Assembly (NCBI GenBank): GCA_946481035.1
Contig: CAMLNK010000138.1
Span: forward strand, 1 to 8,221
Origin: an uncultured Dyadobacter sp.
Lineage (GTDB): Bacteria; Bacteroidota; Bacteroidia; Cytophagales; Spirosomataceae
Length of the DNA stretch: 8,221 nucleotides
Direction of reading: 5' to 3'
Shown: piece by piece, positions 1 through 6,996 of the stretch
Layout of the letters: each line of letters starts with the position of its first letter
Numbering within the stretch: the first letter of the stretch is position 1
Notes under the pieces: model-generated
Told to the model about the DNA's origin: nothing
Seen by the model: only the letters and a program-made list of their open reading frames with translations
The model's database searches: none
Program-made: the position numbers and the translations under genes

Positions 1-546
1 GGTAATGGCGAGCTGCGAGGTTCCGCTGGCATTGCCTAATGCTTGCAACAATGCAGCCCCGGCTGCCGGCGAGCCAATTCGAGCCAATGTCCGTGCGGCA
101 GGCTGTGAAAGCCTTTCGTCTTTGAGGTAACCCTTCAAAACGTCCACCGATTCGTCTTTGCCAACTGTTTGCAATTGGTAAATCAGGAAGTTTTTGCTAT
201 CAGGATCATTCACTTTCGACAATGCTTCGCCGTAAGCTTCGGCGGCGTCTTTGCGCAATGCCTCTTTGCCTGCCTGGGAAGCGTAATAGGTGAAACCACC
301 CAATGCATACTGGATTTTGGTATTATCCCCTTTGCCGGGCGGCGTCAGCATGGATGCGATCTGCACCAGGCCGGGTTTGCCTAGCTGGGCGAGTTCTTCC
401 ATGTTTTTCTTCAATGCCGCCTCATTCTGGGAAGGGAGTTTCGACAACACCGCTTTGACTTTGGCGTCAAGCGAGTTGTCGGATTGGGCCATCAGCTGCG
501 AGGAAGCCACGCAGAGGGCCATGATAGGGTAAAGTCTTTTTTTCAT
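1..546 (-). CDS. Exported HEAT-repeat protein, N-terminal part (runs off the left edge)
   Basis: The minus-strand frame opens at ATG 546-544 and stays open for 182 codons to base 1 with no stop, so the C-terminal part lies outside the window. Residues 1-21 (starting MKKRLYPIMALCVASSQLMAQ) read as a signal peptide: a basic start, a hydrophobic core and likely cleavage near Ala-Gln. The rest is alpha-helical with HEAT-like helix pairs, for example near residues 60-90 (including LTPPGKGDNTK) and 135-170 (VDVLKGYLKDE, then AARTLARIGSPAAGAALLQAL). HEAT arrays usually bind proteins or form scaffolds. The gene starts 53 bases after the oxidoreductase stop with no terminator between, so the two are probably co-transcribed. 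In Bacteroidota, long exported HEAT proteins of this look can carry a C-terminal DUF1080 (3-keto-disaccharide hydrolase) domain. That would suit the neighbour, but it is inference, since that part is not visible. No Shine-Dalgarno is seen. Confidence 0.8.
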   Translation of the reverse strand, partial: MKKRLYPIMALCVASSQLMAQSDNSLDAKVKAVLSKLPSQNEAALKKNMEELAQLGKPGLVQIASMLTPPGKGDNTKIQYALGGFTYYASQAGKEALRKDAAEAYGEALSKVNDPDSKNFLIYQLQTVGKDESVDVLKGYLKDERLSQPAARTLARIGSPAAGAALLQALGNASGTSQLAIT

Positions 547-599
547 CGGATATGCCGGTGCTGCAAGCCGGGTGGGCTGTCAGGTTAGCGGTTAGGTTC

Positions 600-1874
600 T
601 TAAATGGTCCAGGGAGCGCGCATTGGCTGGTCGATCAACCGGTTTGCGCCTTCGTCGTCGATAAATTCCTGTTTGTCCGGATCGAACTTCAATGAGCGGC
701 CCAGGCGCAATGCAATAAGGCCCATGTTCACGATCGTGCAGGAGCGGTGACCGTTCTCTTCGTTCAATGCAAACTTTTTACGGTTTTTAACGGCGTCCAC
801 AAAGTCGGTAACCTGCGGCTCGGGATCCGGGAAAGCAGCGAGCTTCTTTTCCAGGTCCGGAATATCCGATTTAAAATTCTGGTACAATTTGCCTTTCGGG
901 CCTTCGATGTACGCTACTTTGTCGTCCTTGGCTTCGCCGTCGAGTACGATCTGGCAGCCGTCGGCATAAGTGTAGGTAATGCGGCGCCAGGTGCCTACGG
1001 CCTCGGTGTGCTGCTGGGGAGCGTCCACTTCCACGCTTACCGGGCTGGTATCGTCCTTACCGAGGAAATACTGAATAGGGTCGATGTAATGCTGACCCAT
1101 GTCGCCCAGGCCGCCGCCGTCGTAATCCCAATAGCCGCGGAAAGTCTGGTGCACGCGGTGTTCGCTGTATGGTTTGTAAGGCGCTGGTCCGAGCCACATA
1201 TCATAGTCGAGCTCGGCCGGTACCGGTTGAGGGGCATTGTTTGTTTTACCTACCCAATAAAATTTCCAGTCGAAGCCGGTATGCTTGCTCACGGTTACTT
1301 TCAACGGCCAGCCGAGCAATCCGCTCTGAACGAGCTTTTTAATGGGTTTTACTGTGGTATTCATTCCGTAGAAATTGCTCTCGAAACGGAACCAGGTATT
1401 GAGGCGGAACACCCGTCCATGCTGCTGCACAGCCTCGACGAGGCGCTTACCTTCGCCGATGGTACGCGTCATCGGTTTCTCGCACCACACATCCTTGCCT
1501 GCGCGGGCAGCGTCGGCAGCGATAATGCCGTGCCAATGCGGAGGCGTGGCCACGTGCACGATATCCACCTCGGGAAGCTGGATCAGCTCGCGGTAGTCGG
1601 AAAAGGTTTTGACGCCCTTATCGACCATATTCACCGCAATGTCGAGATGCCTTTTATCCACATCGCACAATGCGATCACTTTGGTACCTGCGTAAGGGAT
1701 ATGGCCTCGGCCCATGGAGCCGGTGCCGACGATGGCTTTGGTGAGCGTGTCGCTCGGGGCGAGGTAACCTTTCCCCAGCACATGGCGGGGAACGATCGAA
1801 AACGTAGCCAGCGTCGCCAGCGAGCCTTTGATAAAGCTCCTCCGGGAGTTGGAAGTTCCTTTCTCTTCTTTCAT
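600..1874 (-). CDS. Tat-exported Gfo/Idh/MocA family oxidoreductase
   Basis: A 424-residue NAD(P)-dependent oxidoreductase of the Gfo/Idh/MocA superfamily, which acts mostly on sugars and their derivatives. The N-terminus has a twin-arginine signal (SRRSFIKG, residues 10-17) followed by a hydrophobic stretch to about residue 34, so the folded, cofactor-loaded enzyme is predicted to go to the periplasm. The Rossmann fold shows GTGSMG at 50-55, CDVD at 70-73, TPPHWH at 110-115 and the family hallmark EKP at 132-134. The C-terminal half has the DYDMWLGPAP segment near 223-232 and GGGLGDMGQH at 253-262, typical of the bacterial exported branch; His262 is a candidate active-site residue. Length is normal for this branch. 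The start at 1874 places the Tat motif at the usual distance. The substrate cannot be read from sequence; a 3-keto-sugar or glycoside role is possible from the HEAT neighbour. The antisense strand is also open over much of the gene, which I treat as a by-product of codon use. Confidence 0.93.
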   Translation of the reverse strand: MKEEKGTSNSRRSFIKGSLATLATFSIVPRHVLGKGYLAPSDTLTKAIVGTGSMGRGHIPYAGTKVIALCDVDKRHLDIAVNMVDKGVKTFSDYRELIQLPEVDIVHVATPPHWHGIIAADAARAGKDVWCEKPMTRTIGEGKRLVEAVQQHGRVFRLNTWFRFESNFYGMNTTVKPIKKLVQSGLLGWPLKVTVSKHTGFDWKFYWVGKTNNAPQPVPAELDYDMWLGPAPYKPYSEHRVHQTFRGYWDYDGGGLGDMGQHYIDPIQYFLGKDDTSPVSVEVDAPQQHTEAVGTWRRITYTYADGCQIVLDGEAKDDKVAYIEGPKGKLYQNFKSDIPDLEKKLAAFPDPEPQVTDFVDAVKNRKKFALNEENGHRSCTIVNMGLIALRLGRSLKFDPDKQEFIDDEGANRLIDQPMRAPWTI

Positions 1875-1919
1875 TCGTTAAGGTTCTTTTAGGAAGTAAT
1901 TGTGATTGTTAAGTGCTTG

Positions 1920-1951
1920 TGAAATTAGGACAATATCAGGAATGCGCCAAA
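1920..1951 (-). promoter_or_regulatory. Candidate Bacteroidota-type promoter for the oxidoreductase gene
   Basis: On the minus strand, TTTG (1951-1948) is followed after exactly 20 bases by TAATTTCA (1927-1920). The known Bacteroidota primary promoter is TTTG, about 19-21 bases, then TAnnTTTG. The -33 box is exact and four of the six fixed -7 bases match. The implied start of transcription lies about 35-40 bases before the ATG at 1874. This is a pattern match only. Confidence 0.35.
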
Positions 1952-1958
1952 GCATTCC
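1939..1958. promoter_or_regulatory. Palindrome over the candidate -33 box; possible operator
   Basis: GGAATGC (1939-1945) and GCATTCC (1952-1958) are perfect inverted copies separated by GCCAAA. The CAAA of the spacer is the TTTG -33 box of the candidate minus-strand promoter. A second small dyad, GGGCATTACCC (1960-1970), lies directly upstream, and ATATC (1933-1937) pairs with GATAT (1971-1975) around the whole block. On the minus strand the hairpin is followed by TGATATTG rather than a run of T, so it is a poor intrinsic terminator for the carboxylase gene. An operator is the better reading, though no regulator is identified. Confidence 0.35.
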
Positions 1959-2042
1959 CGGGCATTACCCGATATTAATGCGGTAAGGCTGCGGAATCGA
2001 CTATAAAATCAATGAAAACGGGCAATACGCGCTGCGTGCTCG

Positions 2043-3602
2043 TTACAACGGAATGTTGCCGTGTTTCTTTTTGGGCAGGACGTCCACCTTATTTTCGAGC
2101 ATTTCGAACGCCCGGATGAGCTTTGCGCGCGTCTGGTCGGGGTAAATCACCTCGTCGATATAACCCCGGTGCGCGGCACGGTAGGGGTTGGCAAATTTGG
2201 TAGTGTACTCGTCGATTTTCTCCTTCAATTTCTCCGCCGGATCTTCGGCCTGGGCGATCTCGCGTTTGAAAATAATTTCAGCCGCGCCGCTCGCGCCCAT
2301 TACCGCGATTTCGGCGGAAGGCCAGGCGAAGTTCATATCCGCGCCGATGTGTTTGGAATTCATCACATCGTACGCGCCCCCGTACGCCTTGCGCGTGATC
2401 ACGGTAATGCGCGGAACGGTGGCTTCTGAGAATGCATAGAGCAGTTTTGCACCGTTGGTAATGATGGCATTCCACTCCTGGTCGGTGCCCGGAAGGAAGC
2501 CCGGTACGTCTTCCAAAACGAGCAATGGAATATTGAAACAATCACAAAACCGAACAAAACGGGCCGCTTTCTGGCTCGCATGAATGTCGAGCACGCCTGC
2601 GAGTACGGCAGGCTGGTTAGCCACAATGCCAATGCTGCGCCCCGCAATGCGCGAGAAGCCTACGACGATATTTTCGGCGAAATTTTCGTGTACTTCAAAA
2701 AAACTGTCGGGATCGGAGAGCTCGGTGATCACCTCCCGCATGTCGTAGGGCTGGTTCGCATTCTCGGGAATGAGCGTATTCAATACCGGACGGAGCTCGT
2801 CGCCGGGCGTGTACGGGTAGCGCGGCGCATCGTCCTCGCAGTTTTGCGGCATGTAGCTGAGCAATTTTTTGATCGATTGCAGGCATTCGACCTCATTGGC
2901 AGACACAAAATGCGTCACACCCGATTTCGTCGCGTGGGTCATCGCCCCGCCGAGTTCTTCGGACGTTACCTCCTCGTGCGTCACGGTTTTCACCACATTA
3001 GGGCCGGTCACAAACATGTAGCTCGTGTTCTCGACCATCAATATAAAATCCGTGATCGCCGGAGAATATACGGCCCCGCCCGCGCACGGGCCCATTACAG
3101 CCGATATTTGCGGTATGACGCCGGAAGCCAGGGTGTTTTTATAAAAAATATCCGCATAACCTGCCAGCGAAAGCACGCCTTCCTGAATGCGGGCGCCGCC
3201 CGAGTCGTTCAGGCCGATGAGCGGGGCGCCGTTTTTCATGGCGAGGTCCATCAGTTTACAAATCTTCTCGGCATGCGTTTCCGAAAGCGACCCGCCGAAA
3301 ACGGTGAAATCCTGCGCAAAAACGTACACCAGGCGGCCATTGACTTTTCCGTAACCCGTTACCACGCCGTCGCCAAGGTAATGCTCCTTGTCGAGCCCGA
3401 AATCCTTGCTGCGGTGCATCACAAACCGGCCTATTTCTTCAAAAGAGCCTTTGTCGAGCAGGATGGAAATGCGTTCGCGGGCCGTGAGTTTGCCCTTTGC
3501 ATGTTGCGCCCGGATCCTGTTTTCACCGCCTCCCAGCTCAGCCTCAGCATTTTTTTGGTCTAAAAGTTCTTTTTTTGAAACAGCGGCTGATCGGGATTCC
3601 AT
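2043..3602 (-). CDS. pccB: Acyl-CoA carboxylase carboxyltransferase (beta) subunit, probably propionyl-CoA carboxylase
   Basis: A full-length 519-residue biotin-dependent carboxyltransferase. It moves the carboxyl group from carboxybiotin to an acyl-CoA; with propionyl-CoA the product is methylmalonyl-CoA, which links odd-chain fatty acid, Val, Ile, Met and Thr breakdown to succinyl-CoA. The N-terminal half shows SGGAR at 134-138 and [11 protein letters not shown] at 171-181 (oxyanion-hole glycines). The C-terminal half shows GFLPGTDQE at 368-376 and [11 protein letters not shown] at 404-414, and the protein ends in the common HGNIPL tail. Asp412 matches the Asp that propionyl-CoA carboxylases carry where acetyl-CoA-preferring enzymes have a hydrophobic residue, so propionyl-CoA is favoured. 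A methylmalonyl-CoA decarboxylase alpha subunit is the main alternative, because the families are close. No biotin carboxylase or biotin carrier gene lies nearby, so its partners must be encoded elsewhere. It diverges from porQ. Confidence 0.9.
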   Translation of the reverse strand: MESRSAAVSKKELLDQKNAEAELGGGENRIRAQHAKGKLTARERISILLDKGSFEEIGRFVMHRSKDFGLDKEHYLGDGVVTGYGKVNGRLVYVFAQDFTVFGGSLSETHAEKICKLMDLAMKNGAPLIGLNDSGGARIQEGVLSLAGYADIFYKNTLASGVIPQISAVMGPCAGGAVYSPAITDFILMVENTSYMFVTGPNVVKTVTHEEVTSEELGGAMTHATKSGVTHFVSANEVECLQSIKKLLSYMPQNCEDDAPRYPYTPGDELRPVLNTLIPENANQPYDMREVITELSDPDSFFEVHENFAENIVVGFSRIAGRSIGIVANQPAVLAGVLDIHASQKAARFVRFCDCFNIPLLVLEDVPGFLPGTDQEWNAIITNGAKLLYAFSEATVPRITVITRKAYGGAYDVMNSKHIGADMNFAWPSAEIAVMGASGAAEIIFKREIAQAEDPAEKLKEKIDEYTTKFANPYRAAHRGYIDEVIYPDQTRAKLIRAFEMLENKVDVLPKKKHGNIPL

Positions 3603-3620
3603 GTAATGCGGGGATATGGT

Positions 3621-3628
3621 TACATTTG
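3621..3628 (+). promoter_or_regulatory. Candidate -7 element for porQ
   Basis: TACATTTG matches the Bacteroidota -7 consensus TAnnTTTG at every fixed base. It lies 53 bases before the porQ ATG, giving a short leader. No TTTG or TTG sits at the expected distance upstream (about 3594-3603), so the site is only half supported and could be chance in an AT-rich gap. Confidence 0.3.
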
Positions 3629-3642
3629 TTGGTGAACGGTTA

Positions 3643-3674
3643 TAAATATAGCGTCATTTTAATGATTCGGGAAA
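3643..3674 (-). promoter_or_regulatory. Candidate promoter for the acyl-CoA carboxylase subunit gene
   Basis: On the minus strand TTTC (3674-3671) is followed after 20 bases by TATATTTA (3650-3643). Against the Bacteroidota consensus TTTG / TAnnTTTG each box has one mismatch, and the spacing is right. The predicted transcript would start roughly 30-35 bases before the ATG at 3602. Confidence 0.35.
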
Positions 3675-3681
3675 TTATTGG

Positions 3682-4779
3682 ATGTTTATGAGGTGCACAG
3701 GCTGCGGTTTGCTCTTCCTGGTCACATGGCTCTGTTCGCCGTGGAATGCCTCATTTGCCCAGGTGACAGGCGGCCGTACCCGCCTCGATTTCCTGCAATT
3801 GCCCGCCCAGGCGCGTAGTACTGCATTGGGGTCCAACCATATTACGGCACAAGGCAACGATCCCGCATTGTTCCTCCAAAACCCCGCATTACTGGATTCG
3901 GCGAAGATCAATAACGTATCGCTGAACCTGATGCCCTATCTGGCGGATACGAAATTTGTGAATATGGGCTATGCCAACCGGATCCGCAAAACGGGCGGCA
4001 CCTGGGCAGTAGGGCTGCAATACCTGAACTATGGAACGATGCAGGAAACCGACGACATCGGAAACGTAGTAGGAGAGTTCCGGGCGGCGGATTATGGGTT
4101 ATCTGCCGGTTACGGGCATACAATAGGCGCATTCACATTAGGCGCGACGGCTAAATTCGTTGGCGCGTCCATCGAAAGCTACCAAACCTGGGGAATGGCC
4201 TTCGACTGGGGCGCCACATTCCGCCACTCGCGCGAGGACCTCACGATCGGCTTTGCCGCCAAAAACTTCGGCTTTTTGAAACAGAACTACAATGGTACGA
4301 ATACACCAGTGCTGCCGCTGGATATGCGGGTAGGGGTGACGTTCAAGCCAAAATATATGCCCATTCGAGTGTCGTTCACAGCCCATCACCTCAACCGTTT
4401 TGACATGGTTTACAATGACCCGAACCTGTTTTATACCTATGATTTGAATGGAAACAAGCTGCCCAAAAAGGTAGGCGTTGCCGAAAAGCTGGGCAGGCAT
4501 TTATCACTCGGAGCGGAAATCCTGGTGCATCCCAATTTTCGCATACTACTTGGATACGACCATTTGAAAAGGCAGGAGCTCCGTTTGACAAACCGTGGTG
4601 CATTAGCAGGCTTCTCATTAGGTGCGTGGCTGCGCATTAAGCGGTTTGAAGTCGGTTATGGCCGGGCGCAATACGTTCCGGGTTTCGGCAGCAGCTCCAT
4701 TTCCATCGTAATGAATCTCAAAAACGGGTTTGTGAGAAACAAATGGGACGAGCCGGTGAAGGCCATGCCCGTCCGCTAA
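3682..4779 (+). CDS. porQ: Type IX secretion system protein PorQ
   Basis: A 365-residue outer-membrane beta-barrel protein of the PorQ family. In Porphyromonas gingivalis, PorQ anchors the attachment complex PorU-PorV-PorQ-PorZ, in which PorU cleaves the C-terminal sorting domain of type IX cargo and attaches the cargo to lipopolysaccharide. Visible signs are a signal peptide ending near SFAQ (residues 24-27); the conserved opening TRLDFLQLPAQARSTALGS (about 33-51); NDPALFLQNPALL (about 59-71), typical of the PorV/PorQ/FadL-like barrels of this phylum; alternating amphipathic beta strands with many Gly and aromatic residues; and a strand-like SSSISIVMNLKNGF stretch near the end. Length is close to the family norm. 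A second in-frame ATG at 3688 would remove only two residues. The gene is alone on the plus strand, as T9SS genes are commonly scattered. A generic PorV-like protein is the alternative, but the opening fits PorQ better. Confidence 0.85.
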   Translation: MFMRCTGCGLLFLVTWLCSPWNASFAQVTGGRTRLDFLQLPAQARSTALGSNHITAQGNDPALFLQNPALLDSAKINNVSLNLMPYLADTKFVNMGYANRIRKTGGTWAVGLQYLNYGTMQETDDIGNVVGEFRAADYGLSAGYGHTIGAFTLGATAKFVGASIESYQTWGMAFDWGATFRHSREDLTIGFAAKNFGFLKQNYNGTNTPVLPLDMRVGVTFKPKYMPIRVSFTAHHLNRFDMVYNDPNLFYTYDLNGNKLPKKVGVAEKLGRHLSLGAEILVHPNFRILLGYDHLKRQELRLTNRGALAGFSLGAWLRIKRFEVGYGRAQYVPGFGSSSISIVMNLKNGFVRNKWDEPVKAMPVR

Positions 4780-4788
4780 TGCAATGCG

Positions 4789-5316
4789 CTACCTGCGCGT
4801 GTAATGCAGCTGTACCAAACCTTTTTCAAAAGACTTACTGCTCACGAAAGTAAGGTTTTGCTCCGGCCGGCCGTCCTGGAATAATCGGATGCCGTCGCCC
4901 AGCAGAACAGGGATCAGCGAAACGATGTATTCATCGATCAGGTCCATGGCGATAAGCTGGTTCACCACTTCCGCACCGCCATCTACGAAAATGTGTTTTC
5001 CGTCCTGCCGTTTTAGTTCTTCGATCAGCGTTTTTAGATCGCCCGTGTAGAAGCGGATGTTGCCTTCCTGCGCACGCGGTGTGCGCGTCACGATGTGGTA
5101 TTCCTTGTCGGCGCGAAGGTATTCTATGCCCATCGCCTGCACTTTATCATACGTTTTGCGGCCGATGATCACGGTATCGATGGTGTCGATGAACCCGGCA
5201 TAGCCGTAATCTTCGCCAGGTTGTTCTACAAGCGAAAGGAACGAGATATCGTCGTCGTGTTTGGCGATGTAGCCATCGAGGCTGGCGGCGATGTAGACAT
5301 ACAGTTTTCTGGGCAT
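4789..5316 (-). CDS. Dihydrofolate reductase-fold (RibD C-terminal-like) protein
   Basis: A complete 175-residue protein of the RibD_C/DHFR superfamily of NADPH-dependent reductases. Motifs in order are YIAASLDGYIA (8-18), VIIGRKTYD (49-57) for nucleotide binding, HIFVDGGAEV (108-117) with its glycine turn, and IPVLLGDGIRLF (135-146). This set is typical of stand-alone 'dihydrofolate reductase family' proteins such as Bacillus YyaP/YwjB rather than of true FolA, and there is no deaminase domain as in full-length RibD. The substrate is unknown; folate, pterin or flavin-precursor reduction would be guesses. The start at 5316 puts the first beta strand directly after the Met. The gene lies 66 bases downstream of the ABC ATPase gene with no convincing terminator between, so co-transcription is possible. 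Its stop codon faces that of porQ with 9 bases between. Confidence 0.85.
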   Translation of the reverse strand: MPRKLYVYIAASLDGYIAKHDDDISFLSLVEQPGEDYGYAGFIDTIDTVIIGRKTYDKVQAMGIEYLRADKEYHIVTRTPRAQEGNIRFYTGDLKTLIEELKRQDGKHIFVDGGAEVVNQLIAMDLIDEYIVSLIPVLLGDGIRLFQDGRPEQNLTFVSSKSFEKGLVQLHYTRR

Positions 5317-5382
5317 AGTTGATGATTTAGTTGAAACGGAAAAAAGAGGATTGCCATTTCTTGCTAAAAGTTGGAAGCCCGG

Positions 5383-6882
5383 TCAGGAATCGGCCACTTT
5401 CCCCTTTTCCAGCTTTAAATAGTGGGTAACGCAGCTCGGGATCTCATTCGGGTAATGCGAAACGTAGATCAACGTCCGCTGATCGGTATCGCAAATCGTA
5501 TTCACGATCGATTTGAAATAGTCGATCGCCTCGGAATCCAGTCCCTGGCAAGGCTCGTCGAGGATCAGTAATGGCGGGTTTTTAACCAATGCACGTGCCA
5601 GCAAAACCATTCTCTGCTGGCCTTTCGATAATTGTGAAAAGTCCTTTTCGATCAGTTCATGCACGTGGAGCAGTTCGGCCACTTCATGCACGCGTTCGAT
5701 CTGTGTTTCAGTGAGTTTTTTGAAGAATACACCCGTAGCGTCGAAAAAACCGGATGCTATGGTCTTGAAAACAGTGGTGTTTCGGGGGAAATACAAATGC
5801 AGCTCCGGCGAGACGTGCCCGATTTTTTGCTTAATATCCCAAATGGAAGCGCCTGCGCCGCCCCGTTTTTGATCAAACAAATCAAAGTCATTGGCAAACC
5901 GCTGCGGGTTATCAGCGGTAATAATGCTCAATAATGTAGATTTTCCTGAACCGTTCGGGCCGGACAATGCCCATTTCTCGCCTTTGGCAATCTTCCAGCT
6001 GACACCGTCGAGAATCCGGTCTTCGCCATACTTCACGCGAATGTTCCTCAAATCCAGCGCATTTTGAAAGTTGGTGAACTCCGGATGGCCGAAATGCGCC
6101 AGTTTCTGCGGATCGGGCTGCGGGAAATGCGGGGCATGGGCCGCTGCCGAGCGGAATTTTTCAACCGGCGTTTGTGCGTCGATTTTACCGGCGTCCAGTT
6201 CCAGCACATCTGTAATGCAAGGCGGAATTTCTGTGGCCGTGGTGGCCATAATGATGGTCACACCGTGTTTGGTCAATTCGGTCAATGCATTGCGGAGTAC
6301 TTCGCGTGAATGCACGTCGAGGCCGCTGAACGCATTATCCAGCATCAGTACCTTCGGTTTTTTCAGTAACGATTTCGCCAAAAGCATTCGCCGCGTTTCA
6401 CCGTTGGAAAGCGTCACGAACGGGTGGTCGAGCAAATGGGTAATGGATAGCAGCCCGCTCACGCGCGCCAGTTCTTCATCACTCACTTTGGAAGGTGCTA
6501 ATGTTACCGATTTATCGTCGACAGTCCCTACCGGCCTCAGCTGGTCGGTCAGGATCGCACGCACGCTGGGCGCACGCTCGGACTCGTATGCGTGGAAGCG
6601 TTGCTGGTAATACTCCGCGCCCGCACTTACAATGCGGTTGAAAGAGTAATCATTGGAAGCGAGTTCGATATTTTCACGGACGGGCGTAGTCCAGTCATAA
6701 GCGATTTTGCCGGACAGCACGGGCCATTTTCCCGCAATAATTTCAAGCAGCACCGATTTCCCGGAGCCGTTCGGGCCCACTATCACCCAGTTTTTCCCTT
6801 GTTCAATATTCCAGTTGATTTCAGAAAGGACCGTTGATTCGTATTTGCGGACGGATACGTTTTGAAGCGAAATGAGTGTCAT
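5383..6882 (-). CDS. Tandem ABC ATPase, ModF-like, with one degenerate ATP site
   Basis: Two ABC nucleotide-binding domains in one 499-residue chain with no membrane segment. I start at ATG 6882-6880 (MTLISLQNV). An in-frame ATG at 6948 would add 22 residues, but it lies inside the terminator stem of the upstream gene. Domain 1: Walker A GPNGSGKS (36-43), signature LSNGE (158-162), Walker B VLMLDN (178-183). Domain 2: Walker A GPNGSGKST (308-316), signature LSKGQ (418-422), Walker B LLILDEP (438-444), H-loop His476. Domain 1 has Asn183 where the catalytic Glu is expected and Thr215 where the H-loop His is expected, so its ATP site should be weak while domain 2 looks competent. The layout resembles ModF (PhrA) of E. 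coli, a soluble tandem ATPase of unclear role. No permease or binding-protein gene is adjacent, so transport is not shown; a regulatory or accessory role is equally possible. No clear promoter is seen. Confidence 0.88.
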   Translation of the reverse strand: MTLISLQNVSVRKYESTVLSEINWNIEQGKNWVIVGPNGSGKSVLLEIIAGKWPVLSGKIAYDWTTPVRENIELASNDYSFNRIVSAGAEYYQQRFHAYESERAPSVRAILTDQLRPVGTVDDKSVTLAPSKVSDEELARVSGLLSITHLLDHPFVTLSNGETRRMLLAKSLLKKPKVLMLDNAFSGLDVHSREVLRNALTELTKHGVTIIMATTATEIPPCITDVLELDAGKIDAQTPVEKFRSAAAHAPHFPQPDPQKLAHFGHPEFTNFQNALDLRNIRVKYGEDRILDGVSWKIAKGEKWALSGPNGSGKSTLLSIITADNPQRFANDFDLFDQKRGGAGASIWDIKQKIGHVSPELHLYFPRNTTVFKTIASGFFDATGVFFKKLTETQIERVHEVAELLHVHELIEKDFSQLSKGQQRMVLLARALVKNPPLLILDEPCQGLDSEAIDYFKSIVNTICDTDQRTLIYVSHYPNEIPSCVTHYLKLEKGKVADS

Positions 6883-6933
6883 GCGAAAACCAGGTAATGA
6901 AAGGGCAAATACCAAAATTTTAGCCTCAATTGG

Positions 6934-6966
6934 AAACAAAAAGAGCATCCGTTGCCGGATGCCCTT
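6934..6966 (-). terminator. Intrinsic terminator of the DJ-1/PfpI gene
   Basis: On the minus strand the stem GGGCATCCG / CGGATGCTC (6964-6956 with 6951-6943) has nine pairs, one of them G-T, and closes on a GCAA loop. Two A-T pairs extend it, and the tail is TTTTTGTTT (6942-6934). It lies 30 bases after the stop at 6997, which is textbook geometry. It separates that gene from the ABC gene and overlaps the rejected upstream ATG at 6948. Confidence 0.88.
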
Positions 6967-6996
6967 GCTAAGCGTTTGAATCAGTGGTTGGTGCGG

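Noticed and set aside
747..1892. Plus-strand open frame of 381 codons, antisense to the oxidoreductase gene
   Set aside because: It mirrors a clear Gfo/Idh/MocA gene, its translation has no recognisable motif and it lacks a promoter. It is explained by the codon use of the real gene.
2580..3563. Plus-strand open frame of 327 codons, antisense to the carboxylase gene
   Set aside because: It is a shadow of pccB. Its composition is rich in Arg, His and Ala, as expected from reverse-complemented codons, and it shows no family motif.
4786..4798. Short GCGC...GCGC dyad between porQ and the reductase gene as a two-way terminator
   Set aside because: It has only four pairs, lies partly inside the reductase coding end and has no adjacent T-run.
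6071..6610. Plus-strand open frame of 179 codons opposite the ABC gene
   Set aside because: It lies wholly within the two-domain ABC gene, has low-complexity Ser-rich stretches and shows no recognisable domain.
6883..6948. A 22-residue N-terminal extension of the ABC ATPase from ATG 6948
   Set aside because: The ATG lies inside the stem of a strong terminator of the upstream gene, and the extension precedes the usual start of the first ABC domain. ATG 6882 is preferred.
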